Shown one piece after another: positions 7,048 to 14,115 of a DNA stretch of 14,415 bases. Numbering within the stretch: the stretch's first letter is position 1; the number at the start of each line of letters is the position of its first letter. A program made the translations under genes and the position numbers. The notes under the pieces were generated by a model, which saw nothing but the letters and a program-made list of their open reading frames with translations, was not told where the DNA came from and searched no databases. The stretch comes from Candidatus Amesbacteria bacterium RBG_19FT_COMBO_48_16 (GTDB lineage: Bacteria > Patescibacteriota > Microgenomatia > CAZETR01 > Amesbacteraceae), in contig MEXE01000020.1 in the NCBI GenBank assembly GCA_001775555.1, forward strand, positions 37,509-51,923, read 5' to 3'.

Positions 7048-8822
7048 TGAAAAACCGGTCGATCTTAATTTTGTTATTTTCCTTTTTCTTTTTTCTAGCC
7101 TTTCCTGCCCAGGCAGCCGAAAAAAATTATGTGACGCTGGTTTTTCCCGTCCGCGGCCGCGATTTCTGGTGGCAGGGGCGGGATCTTTCACATCTTACTC
7201 GGTTAATAGCTTCTGTCTCAGCCACCCGGCTGCCGTCCACCTGGCTGGTGCAATACGACGCCCTTTTGGATGATCAAATTGTGGATCAATTACATTCACT
7301 TGAGAACCAGGCTGAGAAGGGGGTGTTTCTGGAAGTTACCCGGAGATTAGCCGAGGATAGTTTTGTGCCTTACGCTTGGGAGCACGGTCCCTGGACCTCC
7401 GCCAATCTGCTTTTTCTATCCGGTTATCAGCCTCTTGATCGCCTCCGGATGATCGACAAGGCCTTCTCGACCTTTAAAGACAAGTTTGGTAATTACCCCA
7501 AAAGTTTCGGGGCTTGGTACGTCGACGTAGCTTCGATAGAGTATATTAAACAAAAATACGGTGCTATTGCCCTTTTGGGGTTAGCCGACCAGTATGCCAC
7601 CGATGGTTACCAGACCTGGGGTCAATATTTCAGCCAGCCTTATTTCGTCAGCCGTAAAAGTGCTATCGAACCAGCCGCGGACGCCTCTGACAATACCGGG
7701 GTAATAAAACTTCAGTGGGCTCCCCGGGATCCGGTCAGGGGTTACGGGACAAGCGGCGACTACTCAAACTTCAGCGTCCAGGTCAATGACTACTTCCGGA
7801 ACAAGGGTTTGGATAAAAACTATTTCGACCGCCTGCTGAAAACTCTGACCCTGGACGCCTCCGGCCCGCTTTCCCAAACGGTTATCGGTATCGAGGCGGC
7901 TGAACTGGAGCCGGAGTATTGGACCGCATTAACCGACCAGCTCAATTTGGTAAAAAAATACGTCTCCCGGGGATTGCTTGTGGCTGAGACTATGAGTCGA
8001 TTTGCTGATATTTACACCGCCGCTTTTCCCAAGACTTCACCTCAGATCACTTTAAGTGGATCAAATGCCGGTACTACCTTCTGGTGGTTTAATTCTCCTG
8101 GTTTTCGTCTGGCGCTTGGCTTGGAAAACGGAATTCTGAAAATCAAAGACTTACGCTACTACCATTACTCATCTCTTCGGGATAATGATCAGGTTTTTCC
8201 GGATCCGAACCCCAATCTGACCAGAGTAGTCCCGGCTGTCGTTGACCAGGCGGCCTTGGGAAATGAGATCATTTTGGGTAGACCGAGCAAGATAAATAAT
8301 CCTCCCGGTCATTTTGCCTGGCTCGGGGGGAGCCTGGATGTGACCCCCGCCGGTCCGGTTATCAACGGCGGGCCTCCCGTACCCCGGCCCGCTGGAGTTT
8401 CTGTACCTGACCGGAGATGTTTTGGTGAATACGGCGGTTACCGGCCTCCTCTCGGTTGCCTGAAACAATTGGCGGTTTTCCTGGCCCGGTTTATCCCTGA
8501 TATTCGTTACTCCTCGCTATCCGGCCAAAAATTCCTGGGTCTCAGAATTGGCCCGGAGTATCTTTGGGGACTGCGGTTTCCCCAAATCCGTTTGGGTCGT
8601 TTTTATTTTAAATTCCCGCTTCTGGAGAATTTTATTTCCCTTCGTAGTCGCTTGACTCCTGATTTTTCCTGGGAAGGCAAGCAGGAAATAGAAATCAGTT
8701 CCTTTCGAAGTAATGCAAAAATAGTCCGTAAGATTGGTCAGTATGGGCATGATTCTTTGCTCGAACTGGCTAACCCTCCTAAAATATTTGAAAATAGCTA
8801 TTATTTAGTTTTCAAACCATGA
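7047..8822 (+). CDS. secreted protein with degenerate polysaccharide-deacetylase-like barrel
   Basis: A protein of 591 residues from ATG 7047, one base inside the preceding stop codon (TGATG); the TTG at 7044 is a less likely start. Residues 1-23 form a signal peptide with a poly-Phe/Leu core and an AQA|A cleavage site. Residues of about 25-330 look like a NodB/deacetylase-type beta/alpha barrel: a first strand (YVTLVFPVRGRDFW), LPSTWLVQYDALLDD, YAWEHGPWT, then FGNYPKSFGAWYVDVASI and YATDGYQTWGQY. In place of the catalytic TFDD motif stands FPVRGRDF, and no HxxxH pair is evident, so deacetylation may be lost or replaced by another hydrolase activity. A beta-rich part of about 120 residues follows, then a C-terminal region of about 150 with the only two cysteines (Cys458, Cys471), which could form a disulfide. 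Extracytoplasmic location is likely; the function is not recognised. Confidence 0.65.
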   Translation: MKNRSILILLFSFFFFLAFPAQAAEKNYVTLVFPVRGRDFWWQGRDLSHLTRLIASVSATRLPSTWLVQYDALLDDQIVDQLHSLENQAEKGVFLEVTRRLAEDSFVPYAWEHGPWTSANLLFLSGYQPLDRLRMIDKAFSTFKDKFGNYPKSFGAWYVDVASIEYIKQKYGAIALLGLADQYATDGYQTWGQYFSQPYFVSRKSAIEPAADASDNTGVIKLQWAPRDPVRGYGTSGDYSNFSVQVNDYFRNKGLDKNYFDRLLKTLTLDASGPLSQTVIGIEAAELEPEYWTALTDQLNLVKKYVSRGLLVAETMSRFADIYTAAFPKTSPQITLSGSNAGTTFWWFNSPGFRLALGLENGILKIKDLRYYHYSSLRDNDQVFPDPNPNLTRVVPAVVDQAALGNEIILGRPSKINNPPGHFAWLGGSLDVTPAGPVINGGPPVPRPAGVSVPDRRCFGEYGGYRPPLGCLKQLAVFLARFIPDIRYSSLSGQKFLGLRIGPEYLWGLRFPQIRLGRFYFKFPLLENFISLRSRLTPDFSWEGKQEIEISSFRSNAKIVRKIGQYGHDSLLELANPPKIFENSYYLVFKP

Positions 8823-10120
8823 GACGACTCATCACCCGCGGTCGCACTTTAGTCTTGTCCTCCACCGCCAGATCCGCCTATATTCTGTTTGCCGGCAACC
8901 TAACCGACTCGGTTTTTGCCTTTCTCTTTACCATTATAACTTTTCGTTTACTAACCACCGCCGATTTTGGTATTTTTTCTGCTCTTAATAATTTTGTATT
9001 TACTGCCGTACTCATCCTCGATCTGGGGTTAGGCAGCGCCCTGCTGCATTTCCTGCCCTACTGGAATTCCCGCAGGCAGCCTTCGCGGTCAGAAGCGTAC
9101 TTGTCCGCCGCTGTCTTAATGCGGGTTGGCATTGCCTCCGCTGTCGGTCTTATGCTGGGTTTTTTTTCGTTTGTTATAGCTCCGGGATTTTTCAAAACTG
9201 ATCAAAACTGGGCTATAATTCTGGCCGGAGCTTCTCTGGTCACTATTTCCGGATTGGATATTCTCAATTTTGCACTTCAGGCTTACCGCAAATTCCTGCC
9301 ATCAGCTATTACCGCCAACACTTTTTCTTTATTGCGATTTATTTTTGTATGCGCCTTCGCTCTTCTAGGTTTGCCTTTTTCGGTCACTACTGCGACAGCT
9401 ATTACTCTCATTTCGCCGGTTTTGGGTATAATATTGCCTGTCAGATGGCTCCCCCTGCCCCGACTGTACTTACCCGCAAAACCATTAATATCTTCACTTT
9501 TAGGCTTCAGCGGATGGTTAGGTGTGGCAAAAATAACGTCTACCGTAGCTACCAGATTGGATATCCAAATCGTACTTCTGTTTCTGGGTACAGCCGCCGC
9601 CGGTATTTATTCAGTCGCTGCCCGGCTGGCAAATTTTTACCCTGTTATCATTGCCAGTTTTACCGCGGTTTTGGCTACCCGTCTCTCCGGTATGACAACT
9701 CCCGGGCAGTTACTCAGATTTTCCCCGAAAGTTGTTTTGTTCCAGCTAATATTAGCTTCAGGAATGCTTTTGGCAATTGGTTTAGCCCGGCCGTTTGTCA
9801 CTCTGCTTTTCGGCCTTTCGGCCGCTCCCTCCGTCCCTCTTTTTCGCGGCCTGACCCTGGCTTATTTGCCTTATCTTTTAGCCAGTTTTCCCAATGCTGT
9901 AATCATATATTATTTTAAGCGGCCTAATGTCGCTGGCTTTATGGGATTAATTCAACTGGCCACAGCTTTTTTCAGTAACCTGGTTGCTACTCCTATTTTT
10001 CAATCTTTCGGCCCTATCATCTCCCTTGGTTTGGCAAATACCCTGTTATTGCTGATTAATTTATTTATGGTTGCCAAATTATGGACATCGGCATCATCGG
10101 CGCCGGCTTTACCGGACTGA
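8819..10120 (+). CDS. Wzx/MOP-type polysaccharide (lipid-linked glycan) flippase 1
   Basis: A protein of 433 residues starting at an ATGA overlap with the preceding stop. It is hydrophobic throughout with about 12 membrane segments, the layout of the MOP superfamily. Early motifs are typical of Wzx/RfbX proteins: FRLLTTADFGIFSALNNF at the second segment, then LDLGLGSALLHFLPYW. A mid-protein repeat, GFSGWLGVAKITSTVATRLD followed by GIYSVAARLANFYP, is the start of the second half-bundle. Such proteins move undecaprenyl-linked oligosaccharides from the inner to the outer leaflet. A related flippase lies two genes downstream, and the two share the D-F/Y-G and D-x-G spacing but are well diverged. 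The 3' end overlaps the FAD-enzyme gene by 40 bases. Transported substrate unknown. Confidence 0.85.
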   Translation: MRRLITRGRTLVLSSTARSAYILFAGNLTDSVFAFLFTIITFRLLTTADFGIFSALNNFVFTAVLILDLGLGSALLHFLPYWNSRRQPSRSEAYLSAAVLMRVGIASAVGLMLGFFSFVIAPGFFKTDQNWAIILAGASLVTISGLDILNFALQAYRKFLPSAITANTFSLLRFIFVCAFALLGLPFSVTTATAITLISPVLGIILPVRWLPLPRLYLPAKPLISSLLGFSGWLGVAKITSTVATRLDIQIVLLFLGTAAAGIYSVAARLANFYPVIIASFTAVLATRLSGMTTPGQLLRFSPKVVLFQLILASGMLLAIGLARPFVTLLFGLSAAPSVPLFRGLTLAYLPYLLASFPNAVIIYYFKRPNVAGFMGLIQLATAFFSNLVATPIFQSFGPIISLGLANTLLLLINLFMVAKLWTSASSAPALPD

Positions 10121-11355
10121 GCGCAGCCATTTACTTGGCTTCACTCGGTCATCAAGTCACTATTTTCGAAAGCTTGGACCGGCCGGGCGGTCTGGCCGTA
10201 GGTTTTAAAGACCCGGAATGGGACTGGCCTTTGGAAAAACATTACCATCACCTCTTTTCCTCCGACTGGGCTATCCGCCGCCTGGCTGGCCGGGCTAGTC
10301 ACCCCATCTCTTTTACCCGACCCGCCACCTCCACTTTTATTAACGGTCAGATTAATCAGCTGGATTCCCCTGCAAGTCTTCTCAAATTTCCCCACCTGTC
10401 ACCCGGCGGTATTCTTCGTACCGCCGCCGCTTTGGCTTATTTGAGACTTACTCCTTTCTGGCGCCCGTTGGAAAAGTTGACGGCGGAAAAATTTATTCTT
10501 TCCACCATGGGCAGTCAATCCTGGACGGTGGTGTGGGAACCGTTGTTTAAGGGAAAATTCCATCATTTCTACCATCAAATTCCCGCTTCCTGGTTTTGGG
10601 CCAGGATCAAAAAAAGAAGTTCCAGCCTGGGTTACCCCCAAGGCGGGTTTGAGTCACTGGCCCGGGCTTGTGCCGACCTGGCCGAACGGAATGGGGCGAA
10701 ATTCAATTACGCTACCGGCGTGACTGGAGTCTCCCGGGTGAAAGGCCATCTGGCTTTAGTTACGGATACCAAACAGACTTTCACTTTCGCTAAAGTTATT
10801 TGCACTTTACCCGCTCCATTATTTGTCAGGATCACACCCGGCTTAGACCCGTCCTTCGTAACCCGGCTCAGCCGTCTTCGGGGGATTGGTGCAGTCAATT
10901 TGGTTTTGGCTTTGAAAAAACCATTTTTAAAAGATGTTTATTGGTTGAATATCAATGATTTAAAACTGCCATTTTTAGCCGTCGTTGAACATACCAATTT
11001 TATCGACCCGTCCCACTACGGGGGGGACCACCTGGTTTACGTTGGCAATTACTTGCCCGCCGAACACCAATTCTTTTCCGCCACCTCTGCCGGCTTAATT
11101 AACCGATTCACCTCCGGCTTAAGACAGATAAATCCCCAGTTTTCCCCCCGCTGGATACGTCGGGCCTGGGTTTGGAAAGCTCCTTTTGCTCAGCCTATCG
11201 TAACCCTTAACTATTCTCAACTTATTCCCCCTTTTTCTACCCCTGTTACAAATCTTTTTCTGGCCAACATTCAGCAGGTGTATCCCTGGGATCGGGGTAC
11301 CAACTATGCGGTAGAATTAGGACTTGCTGTTGCCCGTCATGCTCTCAAAACTTAA
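10081..11355 (+). CDS. FAD/NAD(P)-dependent oxidoreductase (UDP-galactopyranose mutase / amine-oxidase type)
   Basis: A protein of 424 residues. The N-terminus is a dinucleotide-binding fold: IGIIGAGFTGLSAAIYLASLG with GAGFTG at residues 7-12, a ribose-binding Glu30 at the end of the second strand, and the RPGGL motif (34-38). Then come EKHYHHLF, MGSQSWTVVWEPLFKGKF, WFWARIKKRSSSLGYPQGGF and a C-terminal FAD contact region, LANIQQVYPWDRGTNYAVELG. This architecture is shared by protoporphyrinogen oxidase, phytoene desaturase and UDP-galactopyranose mutase. I cannot choose the reaction from sequence. Set between two flippases in a glycan operon, a flavin-dependent sugar isomerase or oxidase is more likely than a pigment enzyme. 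The start overlaps the preceding gene by 40 bases and the end overlaps the next by 17. Cytoplasmic: no signal peptide. Confidence 0.85.
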   Translation: MDIGIIGAGFTGLSAAIYLASLGHQVTIFESLDRPGGLAVGFKDPEWDWPLEKHYHHLFSSDWAIRRLAGRASHPISFTRPATSTFINGQINQLDSPASLLKFPHLSPGGILRTAAALAYLRLTPFWRPLEKLTAEKFILSTMGSQSWTVVWEPLFKGKFHHFYHQIPASWFWARIKKRSSSLGYPQGGFESLARACADLAERNGAKFNYATGVTGVSRVKGHLALVTDTKQTFTFAKVICTLPAPLFVRITPGLDPSFVTRLSRLRGIGAVNLVLALKKPFLKDVYWLNINDLKLPFLAVVEHTNFIDPSHYGGDHLVYVGNYLPAEHQFFSATSAGLINRFTSGLRQINPQFSPRWIRRAWVWKAPFAQPIVTLNYSQLIPPFSTPVTNLFLANIQQVYPWDRGTNYAVELGLAVARHALKT

Positions 11356-12580
11356 ACTTCTGACCACCACGGCTACTTTTCGCCAGTCTCTGGTTACCGT
11401 CGGCAGTACCGTTACCAGCGGGATTTTGGGAGCGCTGTTTTATTTCTTACTGGCCCGAATTTTGGGAAGCCGTGATTACGGGGCTTTTGCCGCGGTTGCC
11501 GCCCTGGTTACCATGCTCAGCTCTATTTTTGACTTGGGGACTAATCAGGGTTTGGTTAAATTTTCCGGAACCGACCCGGTAGCCAAATTAGCCCTGATCA
11601 TAAAACTTTTTTCCGGAGGTTTGGCGGTCGCGTTATTTCTGATATTTGCCCCGGGTATCGCCTCCTTTCTCCTGCATCAGCCGACCTTGACCCCGTTGGT
11701 CCGTCTTGCCGGCTTGGGTATTTTTAGCTCGCTGCTGTTCTCATTTATATACACCCTGGCTCAGTCCAGAAGTCAGTATTTTCTCTGGGGCGGGGTTTAC
11801 GTCGGTCCGAATTTATTGCGCCTGATTGTTATTATTTGGTTATTTTTCACTCTCCGGCTGACTTCATTTTCAGCCCTTTTGGTTTTTACCCTGGCTCCCT
11901 TTTCTGCTTTTTTGATCGGTATATTTCTTACCAACCGCAAGTTTTTTTCTTCCCGCCTCAGCCTGCCGGCGGCCAAACATTTTTTCGGTTTCAACCAGTG
12001 GATCACTGCCTCGACCATTATTGCCACCCTCGGTTCCCGCATCGACACTTTATTGGCTGTCCGCCTGTTGAATTTAAGTGCTACCGGAGTTTATGCCCTG
12101 GCCGTGCAAATGATTACCATTCTGCCTCAAATTACTACGGCACTTGGCGCTGTTACTACCCCGAAATTTGCCTCCTTTAAAACGATTGCTGATAACCGTC
12201 GTTATCTCGGAAAAACCCTGGTTCTCTCCTGTTCGGTTGCTTTGGGTTCTGCCTGCCTTTTAGCCCCCTTTGCCTGGCTGGTAGTTCTCCTGGTGGGGCC
12301 CCAATTCCGCGGTGCATACCTGCCGTTTATCATTCTTCTGGTCGCCATGTCATTATTTCTGGGCAGTTCACCCATCCGTGACAGCCTGATGTATTATTTT
12401 GGCAGGCCCCGGTTTTTCTTTTGGCTCGGCCTGGCCTCCCTGATTGCTACTGTCGGCCTCAGTCTCTGGTTAGTTCCAATTTGGGGTATAGTCGGATCAG
12501 CTGCCGTAGTTCTGGTCATCCAGATAATGTCCCTTGTCGTTTCCCTGGCCTATTACCTGTATCTTTCCAGAAGGTCATGA
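11339..12580 (+). CDS. Wzx/MOP-type polysaccharide flippase 2
   Basis: A protein of 413 residues from ATG 11339 (MLSKLKLLTTTATFRQSL), overlapping the FAD-enzyme gene by 17 bases; the frame reaches a TTG at 11324, which is less convincing. About 12 membrane segments with Wzx-like landmarks: LARILGSRDYGAFAAVAAL, SIFDLGTNQGLVKFSG, and, at the second half-bundle, GFNQWITASTIIATLGSRID followed by GVYALAVQMITILPQI. The role is export of a lipid-linked glycan across the cytoplasmic membrane. It is a distant paralogue of the gene at 8819-10120. Two flippases in one operon suggest two different glycans, or two halves of one pathway; sequence alone does not decide. The stop overlaps the GT2 gene start in ATGA. 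Confidence 0.85.
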   Translation: MLSKLKLLTTTATFRQSLVTVGSTVTSGILGALFYFLLARILGSRDYGAFAAVAALVTMLSSIFDLGTNQGLVKFSGTDPVAKLALIIKLFSGGLAVALFLIFAPGIASFLLHQPTLTPLVRLAGLGIFSSLLFSFIYTLAQSRSQYFLWGGVYVGPNLLRLIVIIWLFFTLRLTSFSALLVFTLAPFSAFLIGIFLTNRKFFSSRLSLPAAKHFFGFNQWITASTIIATLGSRIDTLLAVRLLNLSATGVYALAVQMITILPQITTALGAVTTPKFASFKTIADNRRYLGKTLVLSCSVALGSACLLAPFAWLVVLLVGPQFRGAYLPFIILLVAMSLFLGSSPIRDSLMYYFGRPRFFFWLGLASLIATVGLSLWLVPIWGIVGSAAVVLVIQIMSLVVSLAYYLYLSRRS

Positions 12581-13410
12581 ATGTTCCCCGGGTAACTGCT
12601 CACTGCCTGGTCAAAAATGAACAGCGCTGGGTGTGGTTTGCCTTGATGTCCGTGCTGGACTTTGTGGATGAAATTCTGGTCTGGGACGACAGCTCTACCG
12701 ATGCAACTGCCAAGGTTGTCGCTCAAATAACCAGTCCCAAAATTAACTATCGCCGCATCCGGATTCAGGACCCTGCCGGTCATACCCGGGCTCGTCAGCA
12801 GATGCTGGAAAGCACTACCTCCGACTGGTTTATTATTTTGGACGGCGATGAAGTCTGGTGGCGGGATTCGCTAAAAAACCTCATTTCCGCCATTATCGCC
12901 AATCCGGCAAAATCTGCAATTATTTCGCCTTTTTATAATGCAGTGGGCGATATTTTTCACTATCAGCCGCCGCGATCGGTTCACTACAGGATTCATGAAT
13001 TTTTCGGGGCCTTTACCATCAGAGCAGTCAACCGCCGCCTGCCGTCTCTGCGGGTAGCCAATCCCCATGGCCGCCAGGAATACCGTACGCGAGAGTACTC
13101 CCTGCAAGGCTTGCCTCGCGATCGCTTGCTTTTCGTTGATCACCCCTTTTTGCATCTTACTCATCTCTCCCGATCTGCGTCCCGTTCCCTGGATCGGGTT
13201 GTTCTCAAGCGCTCTTTCAAGTTTCGATACGAACTGGGTCGTTCTTTCCCATCTGACTTTGTCTTTCCCGAAGTTTTTTATCTGCCCAGACCCGCTCTTG
13301 TGGATTCTCCTTTTACTCACCGCTCTCTTACTTACGCCGCCGCGGCCTCCGTCTTCACTCCTTTGCGATTTTTAAAATCAAAGGTCACGCATTTTCCCGA
13401 AGGTTACTAA
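12577..13410 (+). CDS. GT2-family glycosyltransferase, soluble
   Basis: A protein of 277 residues starting at the ATG of an ATGA overlap; the frame is open much further upstream, but the true N-terminus is clearly MNVPRVTAHCLVKNE. The GT-A fold shows as VTAHCLVKNE (nucleotide-binding first strand), ILVWDDSSTDAT (residues 33-44) and, after GHTRARQQML, WFIILDGDEVWW with a DGD metal-binding motif at 89-91. The C-terminal part has no membrane segments and few known landmarks. Enzymes with the CLVKNE and LDGDE signatures use nucleotide sugars on the cytoplasmic side; donor and acceptor are unknown. An AGAAGG just upstream of the ATG is the nearest thing to a ribosome binding site in the window. 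The last 26 bases overlap the convergent DPM1-like gene. Confidence 0.85.
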   Translation: MNVPRVTAHCLVKNEQRWVWFALMSVLDFVDEILVWDDSSTDATAKVVAQITSPKINYRRIRIQDPAGHTRARQQMLESTTSDWFIILDGDEVWWRDSLKNLISAIIANPAKSAIISPFYNAVGDIFHYQPPRSVHYRIHEFFGAFTIRAVNRRLPSLRVANPHGRQEYRTREYSLQGLPRDRLLFVDHPFLHLTHLSRSASRSLDRVVLKRSFKFRYELGRSFPSDFVFPEVFYLPRPALVDSPFTHRSLTYAAAASVFTPLRFLKSKVTHFPEGY

Positions 13411-14098
13411 TTAATCCGTACTTTACCACGCACCACAATGCCCACACCCCGTCTTTCCAGTTGATTTTCTTGCCTTCTTCATAATCCCTGCCGGAGTAGC
13501 TCACGCCAACTTCGTACACCCTGAATCTCATTTTGGCAACTTTGATAGTAAATTCCGGCTCAAATCCGAATCGGTTTTCCTCAATCCGGATTTTTTTAGC
13601 CACCTTCCGGGTAAAGGCCTTGTAACACGTCTCCATATCCGTGAAATTCATATTTGTTACAGCGTTCACCATAAATGTCAGAAGTTTATTCCCTACCATA
13701 TGCCAAAAATACAGCACCCGGTGCGGCCGGGAAGACACGAATCTGGATCCGAATACTACATCCGCCTTACCCATCAACAGTGGTTCCAGAATCAGGCTGT
13801 ATTCATCAGGGTTATATTCCAAATCAGCATCCTGGATAATCACTACATCTCCAGCAGTTTTTTTTAAGCCGTCCCGTATCGCCGCCCCCTTGCCCTCGTT
13901 CACTTTTTTGTCAATTATGATTAGTTTGTTCTTCAATCGTAAACTACGAATTTTATCCCTGGTCCCGTCGGTAGATCCGTCATTAATTATTACCAGCTCT
14001 TTTTTAATTTTTCCTAAAGGTACCGCGAGCACTCTCCTCACCACTTCCTGAATCGTCTTCTCCTCATTGTATACTGGGATTATTACCGATAGTTTCAT
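13385..14098 (-). CDS. DPM1-like polyprenyl-phosphate sugar synthase (GT2)
   Basis: A protein of 237 residues with the complete GT-A core: LSVIIPVYNEEKTI (3-16), LVIINDGSTDGT (35-46), VNEGKGAAIRDGL (66-78), and VIIQDADLEYNPDEY with the DAD metal site at 90-92. It continues with FGSRF, FTDMETCYKAF (152-162) and NRFGFEPEFTIKVAK (175-189). The last two are hallmarks of dolichyl-phosphate mannose/glucose synthases, which transfer a hexose from GDP- or UDP-sugar to polyprenyl phosphate. It lacks the C-terminal pair of membrane helices found in GtrB, so it resembles the soluble, membrane-associated DPM1 form. The product would be the donor required by the GT-C genes in this window, a strong functional link. 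Start ATG 14098 lies seven bases after a -10 box. Confidence 0.9.
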   Translation of the reverse strand: MKLSVIIPVYNEEKTIQEVVRRVLAVPLGKIKKELVIINDGSTDGTRDKIRSLRLKNKLIIIDKKVNEGKGAAIRDGLKKTAGDVVIIQDADLEYNPDEYSLILEPLLMGKADVVFGSRFVSSRPHRVLYFWHMVGNKLLTFMVNAVTNMNFTDMETCYKAFTRKVAKKIRIEENRFGFEPEFTIKVAKMRFRVYEVGVSYSGRDYEEGKKINWKDGVWALWCVVKYGLISNLRENA

Positions 14099-14105
14099 TC
14101 AACCG

Positions 14106-14115
14106 ATTATATAAT
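14106..14115. promoter_or_regulatory. symmetric bidirectional -10 site ATTATATAAT
   Basis: The ten bases are self-complementary and contain TATAAT on both strands. On the minus strand TATAAT (14111-14106) ends seven bases before ATG 14098, a leaderless geometry for the DPM1-like gene. On the plus strand TATAAT (14110-14115) overlaps the ATG at 14114 of the GT4 gene, too close to drive that start; the plus gene may use another promoter. No good -35 was identified on either strand. Confidence 0.55.

Noticed and set aside
9349..9918. 189-residue plus-strand open frame
   Set aside because: It is inside flippase 1 in another frame, rich in Ser/Arg/Phe/Tyr/Cys without any domain pattern, while the flippase frame is continuous and typical.
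12871..13320. 149-residue minus-strand open frame
   Set aside because: It lies antisense to the clear GT2 gene, shows no recognisable domain, and its composition is that of a complementary-strand shadow.
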